Assembly (NCBI GenBank): GCA_030638325.1 | Contig: DAOWEV010000219.1 | Coordinates: 1-5,812 of the forward strand | DNA: 5,812 nt | Direction of reading: 5' to 3' | Origin: Bacteroidales bacterium | Lineage (GTDB): Bacteria; Bacteroidota; Bacteroidia; Bacteroidales; JAGOPY01 | Shown: positions 1 to 5,812 of the stretch, in pieces | Layout: each line of letters opens with the position of its first letter | How positions within the stretch are numbered: position 1 is the stretch's first letter | The notes under the pieces: generated by a model | The model's input: only the letters and a program-made list of their open reading frames with translations | Database searches by the model: none | Told to the model about the DNA's origin: nothing | Translations under genes and position numbers: made by a program

Positions 1-3000
1 ATCCGGCTTTCTTTGGAGGCACGGGCTGTGAGCAGGATGACCGGAATGTGGCTGGTACGTTCATCTGTTTTAACTTTTCTGCAAAACACATTTCCGTCCA
101 TATTAGGCATCATTACATCGCTTATGATGATGTCGGGGATCTGTTCAACTGATTTTTCATAACCATCAACTCCGTCAACAGCTTCGATGATACGAAACCC
201 TGCTTCAAAATATCCCCGGATGTAAGAACGCATGTCGGCATTGTCCTCAACAATTAGAAGCAATGGTATTGCGTCTTCTTTCTCTGCATCATCTTCTGGA
301 ATTTGGTGTTGAAGGGTTCGCTCTGCCGGTTGTTTAGTCAGATATTCCCATTCAGCAGGTTCTTCGAAGGAGTCCTTAAGGACAACCGGTTCAACCTCCC
401 GATCCCGATAGCTATCGGGATCGGGATCACCGATTTCCTCCGGTTTCAGATGGTCTTTTCCCAAAGGCAGTAAAATTATGAATGTTGAACCTTGTCCCTC
501 CCGATAGCTATCGGGATCACTCTCAACATTAATTTCTCCATGATGAAGCTCAACCAGTTCTTTGGTTAATGCCAGGCCGATACCTGTTCCCTGGTAATAA
601 CTGCCTTCTGCTCGTTCTACCTGGTAAAACCGGTTGAAAACATGATCGATATGTTCGGGGGGTATACCGCAACCGGTGTCGGAGATGGAGATCGAAACAT
701 TGTCGGTTGTCAATTGTCGATTGTCGATTGTCGATTTACTGCCAATGGATACCTCTATTCTCCCCCCTTCATCAGTGAACTTAAAAGCATTTGACAACAA
801 ATTATTCAACACCTGTTCAAATTTTTCCAGGTCTATGAATACTTTGATCTCCTCGTTTTCAGATATAAAATTTAACCCAATATTCTTTTGCTTTGCCAGG
901 GACTCGAAAGCCTGAAGATATCCACGTATCAGTTTTACAATATTTATCTCAGTAGCATGCAACCGCATTTTTCCTGATTCGAGTTTTGAAATAGTAAGTA
1001 AGTTGTTGATCAGGTTTTGAAGACTTTTAGCATATTTTTTTGCAATGTTCAATTCTTTTTGATCAGCATCATCAGAAACTTTTGAGAGTAGCTTTTCCAG
1101 TGGCCCCAATATCAACGTAAGGGGTGTCCGGAATTCGTGGGAAATGTTAGCAAAAAACCGTGATTTCAAATGGTCGAGTTCCTGGAGTTTTTCTGATTTT
1201 ACCCGTTCAAGTTCAATGGCATATTGTGCCCTGATCTTTCTGTTACGGATGAATATGATTGCACCAAGGATAATGATCAATACTAATGCGCCCAAACCAA
1301 AAAGGTAGATCCTTGATTTCTTCAGGGTCAGGTTTTTCACCTCATTATCCTTTTCCAGCAACGTAATCTGATTTTGTGTTTTTTCAGTTTCGAATTGTCC
1401 CTGGATCATGGCCACCTTCTTCCATGCATGGTCATTTGAGACGCTGTCACTCCATGCTGTAGCCAGCATAAAATGGTGCAAAGCCTCATCATTGTCCTGC
1501 ATAATAATATCCAAATTAAAATACATGCGATAGATTTTTTCCATGTATTCCTTCAGTAAGATCCCAAATTCCAGCTTGTTATTTAAGGAAACGTAATGTT
1601 GATGATCATGTTTGGATAAGAAAGTCTGGCAGATATCAAGGGATAAATCAAGGTATTCTTTGGCTTTATCATACTGTTGGGTTGCCATATTTAATTCCGC
1701 CATCCTGTAACACCATCTCAGCTGATCCTGCCCCTTCACGATACTGATTAATAGCAGATCAAAACTTTGCTGCAGACATTCCTCAGCCTCTGTGCAATAT
1801 TCCGGTCCGTAGGCTAAATAAGTCTCTGCCATGAGCAGCCAATTAGTTGCCGCCTCTGACGGGAATCTATTTTCCCAAAGAGCCCTGGCTTCCGTAAAAT
1901 AATAGATGGATGAATCCAGCGAGCGGTCCTGGTAGCACCTGCCTAATCCCTCATAAGCAAATCCCTGAATTCGGTCTTGTTTAGTTTCTTTTGCCAATAG
2001 AAGTTCTTTTTCGAAGGTTTTCTTTGCCCGGATGGTATCACCTGAATCCAGGTAAGCCTCCCCAAGGTAATTCATTGTATTAAGAATGGAGTTTGTATCC
2101 TTCAGGGCGATGAAGACATCAAGGGATTGTTGGTGGTATTTGGATGCCTGGTCGTGTGATCCGGCATAGGTGTGAATACTGGCTAATTGTGATAACAAGT
2201 TTCCCACTTCAAGCTGCATACCAAGTGAATCAAATAGCCGGAGGGCGGTTAGCTGGCTGGCCAGGGCTTCAGAATAATTATTCAACACATACTGACTGTT
2301 TCCCATGCTATATAAGGCCATAGCCTTTCCTTTTGTATAATCTTCATTCTCAGCCAATTCAAAAGCCTTTTCAGCATAATTATAGCTTTTGGAATCATCA
2401 TTAAGTGACCAGGCCAGGGCCAGCTTATTGTAAGCATCGATCAATGCCACACCCGATAGTTCCTGAAGGGTTTGGGACAGGCTGTCAATATAAACATATT
2501 CCAACCTGTTAAATACCTGGACCCTGATTATGCGTTGCTGGGTTTCTATGATCGTTTTTCTCCAATTTTCAGCCTCTGCAGGGGAGGTCGTAGCGTATCC
2601 ATACGTAATCTTGGGGTTATATAAACTACCATACCACATACGGTAGACAGAATCCTGGTTTAACACCCTGGGTGCGATAATGATAGCATCCCACGACCCA
2701 AGGTCCCCGGCTTTCAGGATTGGATTCTCAGGTGACTTGTTCCACCTGATACCATCATGGGATGTTGCCAGGCCGATCTCAAATTTTATCAGGTTCCATC
2801 CAAAGTACCAAATTTCGAATAAAGATCCATTGAAAGTCACACTGTATGGCACTACCCAATTGTCGTCCCAGGTGCCGGGCTCTCCAATATTTATGACAGG
2901 GTTGGCATGGTGTTTTTCCCAGTTAATCCCGTCCCTGGATGTTGCGTATCCGGCCCTGCAAGTTTTTGGGATCCGGTTAGGCCATCCGGAGAACCACATG

Positions 3001-3515
3001 TGGTATATTTGTCCGTCAAATATGACGTTAGGATTTCCTACTCCTCTGCCATCCCAGGCATTGTCTTCCCCTGGGGTCAGGACAGGTTCCGGATGATTAT
3101 TCCATATCAAACCATCGGCTGACCATGCGAAACCAATACAGGCGGCCAACTTCGAATCCGCTGATCCGGCGGTGTACCACATTAAATACAAAGAGTCTTT
3201 CCTGATGATATCAAATGTCCCAAAGCTATTCCCCCAACCGATACTATCGCTGTTGAACATCAATGGATTTCCTTCGTATTTTTCCCAAAGGATGCCATCG
3301 GGCGAAGAGGCAAATCCAAAAGAATTCTTGTTTGGATCATCCTCTCGAAATCCGAGATACCACATATGGTATTCATTGTTTTCAAATATGATATCAAAAT
3401 CATATAAGTTCTCGTCCCAATCTCCATCTTTCCCTGCGTGAAACACCGGGTTGCCCGGGTATTTGTACCAACTGGTTTGGGCGGTGGTCAGGCTGTTGAT
3501 AATGATCAGTAACAT
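1..3515 (-). CDS. Hybrid sensor histidine kinase/response regulator with beta-propeller and TPR sensor region (3'-truncated by window)
   Basis: One unbroken frame gives about 1171 residues and runs off the window inside the receiver domain. Residues are counted from the ATG at 3515. Residues 15-318 hold five repeats of a glycosidase-like five-bladed propeller (NPV..G..WD, then Y.MWY.G, then GYATS.DGI.W). Residues about 340-720 are helical and TPR-like, including MNYLGEAYLDSGD. One membrane helix spans about 737-756 (YLFGLGALVLIIILGAIIFI), followed by a coiled linker. HisKA carries the H box ISHEFRTPLT with His793. HATPase shows N905 in NLLSN, G1 DTGCGIP at 946, the F-box FNRFYQVE and G2 GTGIGLAL at 976. 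The receiver has E1090-D1091, phospho-acceptor Asp1133 in SDVMMPNMDG and Thr1163 in LLTARA. Family knowledge: such kinases sense outside the inner membrane and signal by His-Asp relay, often ending in an AraC-type HTH, which would lie beyond the edge. The ligand is unknown. The start is uncertain: the frame stays open upstream to a stop near 3674, and ITALMLLIINSLTTAQ looks like a signal peptide begun before this ATG. In-frame repeats lie at residues 927-939, 1000-1006 and 1030-1040. Confidence 0.93.
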   Translation of the reverse strand, partial: MLLIIINSLTTAQTSWYKYPGNPVFHAGKDGDWDENLYDFDIIFENNEYHMWYLGFREDDPNKNSFGFASSPDGILWEKYEGNPLMFNSDSIGWGNSFGTFDIIRKDSLYLMWYTAGSADSKLAACIGFAWSADGLIWNNHPEPVLTPGEDNAWDGRGVGNPNVIFDGQIYHMWFSGWPNRIPKTCRAGYATSRDGINWEKHHANPVINIGEPGTWDDNWVVPYSVTFNGSLFEIWYFGWNLIKFEIGLATSHDGIRWNKSPENPILKAGDLGSWDAIIIAPRVLNQDSVYRMWYGSLYNPKITYGYATTSPAEAENWRKTIIETQQRIIRVQVFNRLEYVYIDSLSQTLQELSGVALIDAYNKLALAWSLNDDSKSYNYAEKAFELAENEDYTKGKAMALYSMGNSQYVLNNYSEALASQLTALRLFDSLGMQLEVGNLLSQLASIHTYAGSHDQASKYHQQSLDVFIALKDTNSILNTMNYLGEAYLDSGDTIRAKKTFEKELLLAKETKQDRIQGFAYEGLGRCYQDRSLDSSIYYFTEARALWENRFPSEAATNWLLMAETYLAYGPEYCTEAEECLQQSFDLLLISIVKGQDQLRWCYRMAELNMATQQYDKAKEYLDLSLDICQTFLSKHDHQHYVSLNNKLEFGILLKEYMEKIYRMYFNLDIIMQDNDEALHHFMLATAWSDSVSNDHAWKKVAMIQGQFETEKTQNQITLLEKDNEVKNLTLKKSRIYLFGLGALVLIIILGAIIFIRNRKIRAQYAIELERVKSEKLQELDHLKSRFFANISHEFRTPLTLILGPLEKLLSKVSDDADQKELNIAKKYAKSLQNLINNLLTISKLESGKMRLHATEINIVKLIRGYLQAFESLAKQKNIGLNFISENEEIKVFIDLEKFEQVLNNLLSNAFKFTDEGGRIEVSIGSKSTIDNRQLTTDNVSISISDTGCGIPPEHIDHVFNRFYQVERAEGSYYQGTGIGLALTKELVELHHGEINVESDPDSYREGQGSTFIILLPLGKDHLKPEEIGDPDPDSYRDREVEPVVLKDSFEEPAEWEYLTKQPAERTLQHQIPEDDAEKEDAIPLLLIVEDNADMRSYIRGYFEAGFRIIEAVDGVDGYEKSVEQIPDIIISDVMMPNMDGNVFCRKVKTDERTSHIPVILLTARASKESR
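397..426. repeat. 30 bp perfect palindrome inside the kinase gene (copy 1)
   Basis: Each half is TCCCGATCCCGATAG followed by its exact reverse complement. The core TCCCGATAGCTATCGGGATC is shared with the element at 499-518; this copy is longer because a GGGATC/GATCCC unit is duplicated on each side. On the coding strand it supplies DPDPDSYRDRE (residues about 1030-1040) to the linker between ATPase and receiver domains. The RNA could form a strong hairpin. It resembles a dispersed palindromic element inserted in frame; the mobility is inferred. Confidence 0.9.
499..516. repeat. 18 bp perfect palindrome inside the kinase gene (copy 2)
   Basis: TCCCGATAGCTATCGGGA is its own reverse complement, and with the following TC it is identical to 403-422. 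It encodes DPDSYRE (residues about 1000-1006) just before the GQGSTF segment that closes the ATPase domain. Related kinases usually have a short turn here (of the type ES.PG.GSTF), so it reads as a surface-loop insertion of roughly six to eight residues. It is in the same reading frame as copy 1. Confidence 0.9.
701..735. repeat. Tandem heptamer array, five units (TGTCGAT type), inside the ATPase domain
   Basis: The units read TGTCGGT, TGTCAAT, TGTCGAT, TGTCGAT, TGTCGAT with no spacer. On the coding strand they give the polar stretch KSTIDNRQLTTDN (residues about 927-939), between the strand after the N box and the strand leading to DTGCGIP. Because 7 is not a multiple of 3, three units are read in all three frames and give a seven-residue period; the TGTCGAT unit contains no stop in any frame on either strand. 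It looks like a loop expansion within the nucleotide-binding domain. Confidence 0.85.
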
Positions 3516-3880
3516 TAAAGCCGTTATTTTGGAACAAGTGCGGATTAGCGTTATATGTGTTCTAAATGCAAATTGTAAGCTCCGGCACCAACTTCTTTCC
3601 CATCGGATTTGCACATAAAGGTGTAAGCTTTGAAGAAATGTAACTTCGGCTATGGATATTTTTGTTTTCACCTACTGTTCAGGTTAATGCTAGCAGATGT
3701 AAAGGTAATAATTTTTGCAGAATTTTGAAAATCACATTGTCGTGTACTTTTTGCACAGGTAACTATAATCCTATATTACACTCTCCCTCGTTGGTGGGGA
3801 TTTTTTTACAACCCAATAGATTTCTTGCTTTTATCATTACAAACAGATATAGGAATCCTGCTCAACAAAAAATCAAATAA
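3516..3880. other. Intergenic region upstream of the kinase; possible N-terminal extension
   Basis: This stretch separates the kinase start from the stop of the FISUMP gene. On the minus strand the kinase frame stays open from 3515 to a TAG near 3674, with in-frame GTG codons at 3671 and 3614, so part of it may be coding. A sequence partly like the Bacteroidota -7 promoter element (TAnnTTTG) occurs as TACATTTC at 3642-3635, but no good -33 partner is visible, so I do not call a promoter. I see no convincing terminator for the FISUMP gene, no RNA gene and no repeat here. The plus-strand open frame at 3662-3880 has no recognisable protein features. Confidence 0.6.
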
Positions 3881-5323
3881 TCAATAATCCATGACACACC
3901 GAACCGAGCGACCCATTGTTTTAAGTCTGTTGTGACGGGAGGCCTCTGAAATAAAGTATTCCAGATACCGGTACCACGCTTCGAAACTATTGCCCTCCGT
4001 AGAAGACCAAAAGCTGGTGTAAACGCCCATACTTAAGAAAGCACCATCATAGTAGCGGCGGGCGCCGGTGGCCAAAGCGGAAAAACCAAAAAAATCATTT
4101 CCGTTGCCATTATACCACCAACTGTTTTGAGATTTTAATCTTTTACCTACATCAAAACCTCTATAATCTATTCCATCCCATTCAGGGTCAGGGTATCCAT
4201 ACAGGCTGTCAACTTCTCCTTCTAATTGTTTCCATTCTTCGTCTGTGGGTATATGCCAGCCCGATGGGCAAATTCCTTGTACTCCTTCCTGTATGGTATA
4301 TTTCATTATCTCATTCCATTGGTACAATCCGCCGTAGGTATTGCAATTGGCAGGGTTGTTATCATAACAGTATTTCTCAATGATCCCGTTATCTTCCATT
4401 TCCTGAACTCCCGGTATCATCGTCCCCACATTCAGGTTCTCCTTCAACCAGCATTGATTGAATATCTGAATGGTGTTGTAAACCTGTCCTTCGTAAGTTA
4501 CCGTTGGTATGCCCGGACAGGGAATGTTGGTAGCGAATTGAAACGTCAGCGTGTCACTCGTTTCAGGGGCATCCAGCATGCCGGATTGGAGTCCGTTTGC
4601 ATAGCCGATGTATAGCAATTTATCGCCTAAAGAAAATGGGAAATTAACATCCGGGTGAGACTTCAGGTTTCCTGCCTGTTTCTCAACACCCTTATATGTT
4701 AGTTTACAATCCGCCTTGCCGGATAATGGATTAGTAATCTTGATGCTTCTTGTCAGCCCGCAATACAACGCAGAAAAGATATAGAAGTTTTGATTGCCCG
4801 GATAAAACGTAAAAGTGTGTTTCCCGGCATCTAAAACGCCTTCATATGATGCATGCTCCCTGCCTGATAAATCAAAGATGCGGATTACGATATTATCCGT
4901 CTTCACAATGCAGACATCAATAAATGTTTGGCCAATAAAAGGATGGGGATAATTCGGTGATACCGAGAAGCTGTTTGCCCCATGCAGATTATGTTCATTA
5001 ATACCCGGATTTGGCCAATAATGTAATAACAAGATGGTATCGGGTGCATAGAGCATGGTATCTCCGCCCTGAGTATGGTTGATTATCATGATACTGTCTA
5101 AAGAAACATGCTGTTCATCATTCTGAGCCGTGAAAGTAAGCTCTAAAAGATCTTGCTTAAACGTATTTGCGATAAATCCTACATCCCAGTCGCCTGGAGC
5201 ACCATAACTTAAAACGGGTTGATTAGTTACATCGTAAAAGTTAAATTGCGCGGAAAGATCTGCCATAAAAATGACCAGGATCAATCCTGTCAAGATTAAA
5301 TTGATGTTTGATTTTGTTTTCAT
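3881..5323 (-). CDS. Secreted FISUMP-domain (Fib_succ_major) protein with internal sorting-like/FlgD-like module
   Basis: A complete 480-residue exported protein. Residues 1-25 form a signal peptide (basic MKTK start, hydrophobic core LILTGLILVIFMA, signal peptidase I site LSA before Gln26). Residues about 27-115 are of unknown fold. Residues about 117-198 resemble the beta-sandwich of T9SS sorting or FlgD-like domains (SVSPNYPHPF, then IRIFDLSGRE, then LDAGKHTFTF, ending in SIKITN), but internal and with His where YPNPF has Asn. Residues about 268-480 are a FISUMP domain (PF09603/TIGR02145 family): PTVTYEGQVYNTIQIFNQCW, LKENLNVGTMI, YGGLYQWNE, GICPSGWHIPTDEEW, FWSSTE and the terminal GRSVRCVMDY. 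Six cysteines lie in this domain (269, 291, 319, 327, 352, 476) and could form disulfides. FISUMP proteins are common in Bacteroidota and Fibrobacter, exported or cell-surface, with no established biochemical role. The ATG at 5323 is supported by a strong Shine-Dalgarno and the signal peptide. It lies 118 bp downstream of another secreted-protein gene, so co-transcription is possible. Confidence 0.92.
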   Translation of the reverse strand: MKTKSNINLILTGLILVIFMADLSAQFNFYDVTNQPVLSYGAPGDWDVGFIANTFKQDLLELTFTAQNDEQHVSLDSIMIINHTQGGDTMLYAPDTILLLHYWPNPGINEHNLHGANSFSVSPNYPHPFIGQTFIDVCIVKTDNIVIRIFDLSGREHASYEGVLDAGKHTFTFYPGNQNFYIFSALYCGLTRSIKITNPLSGKADCKLTYKGVEKQAGNLKSHPDVNFPFSLGDKLLYIGYANGLQSGMLDAPETSDTLTFQFATNIPCPGIPTVTYEGQVYNTIQIFNQCWLKENLNVGTMIPGVQEMEDNGIIEKYCYDNNPANCNTYGGLYQWNEIMKYTIQEGVQGICPSGWHIPTDEEWKQLEGEVDSLYGYPDPEWDGIDYRGFDVGKRLKSQNSWWYNGNGNDFFGFSALATGARRYYDGAFLSMGVYTSFWSSTEGNSFEAWYRYLEYFISEASRHNRLKTMGRSVRCVMDY

Positions 5324-5328
5324 GTTAA

Positions 5329-5334
5329 CCTCCT
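5329..5334 (-). promoter_or_regulatory. Strong Shine-Dalgarno of the FISUMP gene
   Basis: The coding strand reads AAAAAGGAGGTTAACATG: a full AGGAGG five bases before the ATG at 5323. It fixes the start of the FISUMP protein. Such a complete site is noteworthy because many Bacteroidota genes lack one. Confidence 0.8.
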
Positions 5335-5341
5335 TTTTCAG

Positions 5342-5437
5342 TTGACGGTCCCGCCTTCGGCGTGATCTCCGCTTCGCTCCGATTGACGGTTAACAGTAGA
5401 CGGTCATGGGTTATTGTTACTACTGTCGACCGTTAAC
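5342..5437. repeat. Inverted heptamer-type repeat cluster with nested GC-rich hairpin
   Basis: TTGACGG at 5342-5348 recurs at 5383-5389 and continues in 7 bp steps as TTAACAG, TAGACGG, TCATGGG. The two TTGACGG copies are separated by a 34 bp GC-rich block (5349-5382) holding the hairpin CGCC-TTC-GGCG (5352-5362). About 20 bp further on, the pattern returns inverted: CTACTGT at 5420-5426 pairs with ACAGTAG at 5393-5399, and GACCGTTAAC at 5428-5437 is nearly the reverse complement of GACGGTTAAC at 5385-5394. It fills most of the gap between two genes. It could slow or end transcription of the upstream gene, but there is no clear run of T after the stem, so I do not call a terminator. Confidence 0.7.
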
Positions 5438-5441
5438 TGGT

Positions 5442-5812
5442 TCAAAGTTTTATTAATTTAGCCGTTCGTGTTCCATCTTTGGTTTCCAATCGTAAGAAGT
5501 AACTCCCTGCCGGCAAATCACTCAGATCGACCTCCATATCATACGTTCCCGGCATTTTCACCTCATTCAACAATCGTTTAATCCTCATTCCTGTAATCTC
5601 AAATAAATCTAAAATCACTAATCGTTGATCGTTAATCGTTAATCGAAATCGCGTAGCGCCTGAACAGGGATTTGGATAAATGCTGAGTTGCTCAGAAAGT
5701 CCAACTTCATCCACTGATAAATCCTCACAGTCTTCTTCAACCTCTTCCTGGCTGTTGCAGCCTGTAGCGTTATCACGGATCTCAACGATTCCGTTGGGAC
5801 TTTTTAGGTAAT
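5442..5812 (-). CDS. C-terminal part of a secreted T9SS cargo protein, probably L-domain type (5'-truncated by window)
   Basis: The visible 122 residues run open to the window edge, so the true start is outside; the GTG at 5714 is an internal Val codon. The last about 78 residues are a T9SS type A sorting domain (TIGR04183-like): LSIYPNPCSG, LFEITGMRIKRL, a Gly-Thr-Tyr turn, then DLPAGSYFLRL and the basic end TAKLIKL. By family knowledge this tail sends proteins through the outer membrane, where it is removed and the protein is released or anchored. Before it, YLKSPNGIVEIRDNATGCNS followed by QEEVEEDC resembles, from memory, the end of Bacteroidota receptor-L-domain/leucine-rich-repeat-like proteins (a Y-L-...-P-N-G-...-I-.-D-N-A-.-G-C-N-S pattern). 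That part is a recognition by motif, less sure than the sorting domain. A heptamer repeat lies within the sorting-domain coding sequence. The FISUMP gene follows in the same direction. Confidence 0.88.
   Translation of the reverse strand, partial: YLKSPNGIVEIRDNATGCNSQEEVEEDCEDLSVDEVGLSEQLSIYPNPCSGATRFRLTINDQRLVILDLFEITGMRIKRLLNEVKMPGTYDMEVDLSDLPAGSYFLRLETKDGTRTAKLIKL
5619..5646. repeat. Tandem heptamer array, four units (TAATCGT type), inside the sorting-domain sequence
   Basis: The units read TAATCGT, TGATCGT, TAATCGT, TAATCGA. On the coding strand they give most of RLTINDQRL, a predicted beta strand and turn after YPNPCSGATRF. The second unit differs from the others by G for A at 5627; with the consensus base the codon there would be TAA, but it is CAA (Gln). 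Confidence 0.85.

Noticed and set aside
397..516. Palindromes as operator sites or an intrinsic terminator
   Set aside because: They sit deep inside the kinase coding region, have no T run, and are read as in-frame peptide; a dispersed element fits better.
701..735. CRISPR-like repeat array
   Set aside because: The units are 7 bp with no spacers and lie inside a conserved protein domain, so this is a simple tandem repeat.
676..915. Plus-strand open frame of 79 codons
   Set aside because: It lies wholly antisense to the ATPase domain of the kinase, and part of it is just the heptamer array read the other way; no protein features.
2680..3441. Several plus-strand open frames of 71 to 138 codons
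   Set aside because: They are antisense shadows of the propeller blades; the minus-strand frame carries clear repeated motifs and the plus frames do not.
2564..3470. Propeller region as an active glycoside hydrolase
   Set aside because: The blades match glycosidase-like propellers, but I cannot assign the catalytic Asp/Glu set, and the domain is fused to a sensor kinase; a binding role is the safer reading.
3781..3807. Possible terminator (CCCTCGTTGGTGGGG followed by a T run, plus strand)
   Set aside because: The stem would have only about three to four pairs, and no plus-strand gene precedes it; on the minus strand the T run is on the wrong side.
3662..3880. Plus-strand open frame of 72 codons in the intergenic region
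   Set aside because: No Shine-Dalgarno, no domain and an unremarkable composition; it runs toward the end of a minus-strand gene and is best explained by chance.
4226..4615. Plus-strand open frame of 129 codons
   Set aside because: Antisense to the FISUMP domain, with no start-site support or recognisable motif.

Overview
The window looks like chromosomal DNA of a member of the Bacteroidota, probably an environmental or uncultured lineage. Three independent signs point there: a one-piece hybrid two-component sensor with an extracytoplasmic sensor region, a secreted protein with a FISUMP (Fib_succ_major) domain, and a protein ending in a type IX secretion (T9SS) type A sorting domain. All coding sequence that I can support is on the minus strand; the plus-strand open frames are shadows.

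Layout in transcription order (high to low coordinates). 5812-5442 is the 3' end of a secreted T9SS cargo protein whose N-terminus lies outside the window. 5441-5324 is a 118 bp gap packed with heptamer-based repeats, a small GC-rich hairpin and, at its end, a strong Shine-Dalgarno sequence. 5323-3881 is a complete 480-residue secreted FISUMP protein that also carries an internal sorting-domain-like/FlgD-like module. 3880-3516 is an intergenic region of about 365 bp. 3515-1 is a very large hybrid histidine kinase read in one unbroken frame and cut by the window edge inside its receiver domain.

The kinase is the most informative gene. Its N-terminal sensor is five repeats of a glycosidase-like beta-propeller blade, followed by a TPR-like helical region, one membrane helix, HisKA, HATPase and receiver domains. 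It reads as a sensor that could detect a glycan or other exported ligand, but no ligand can be named. Nothing shows that it regulates the two secreted-protein genes beside it.

The most unusual feature is the density of short repeats, several inside coding regions without breaking the frame. Two copies of a perfect palindrome with core TCCCGATAGCTATCGGGA sit in the kinase gene, in the same reading frame. A five-unit heptamer array (TGTCGAT type) lies inside its ATPase domain. A four-unit heptamer array (TAATCGT type) lies inside the sorting domain of the first gene, where one variant base turns what would be an in-frame TAA into CAA. Further heptamers lie inverted in the 118 bp gap. They look like small dispersed elements that are tolerated, or selected, as in-frame peptide insertions.
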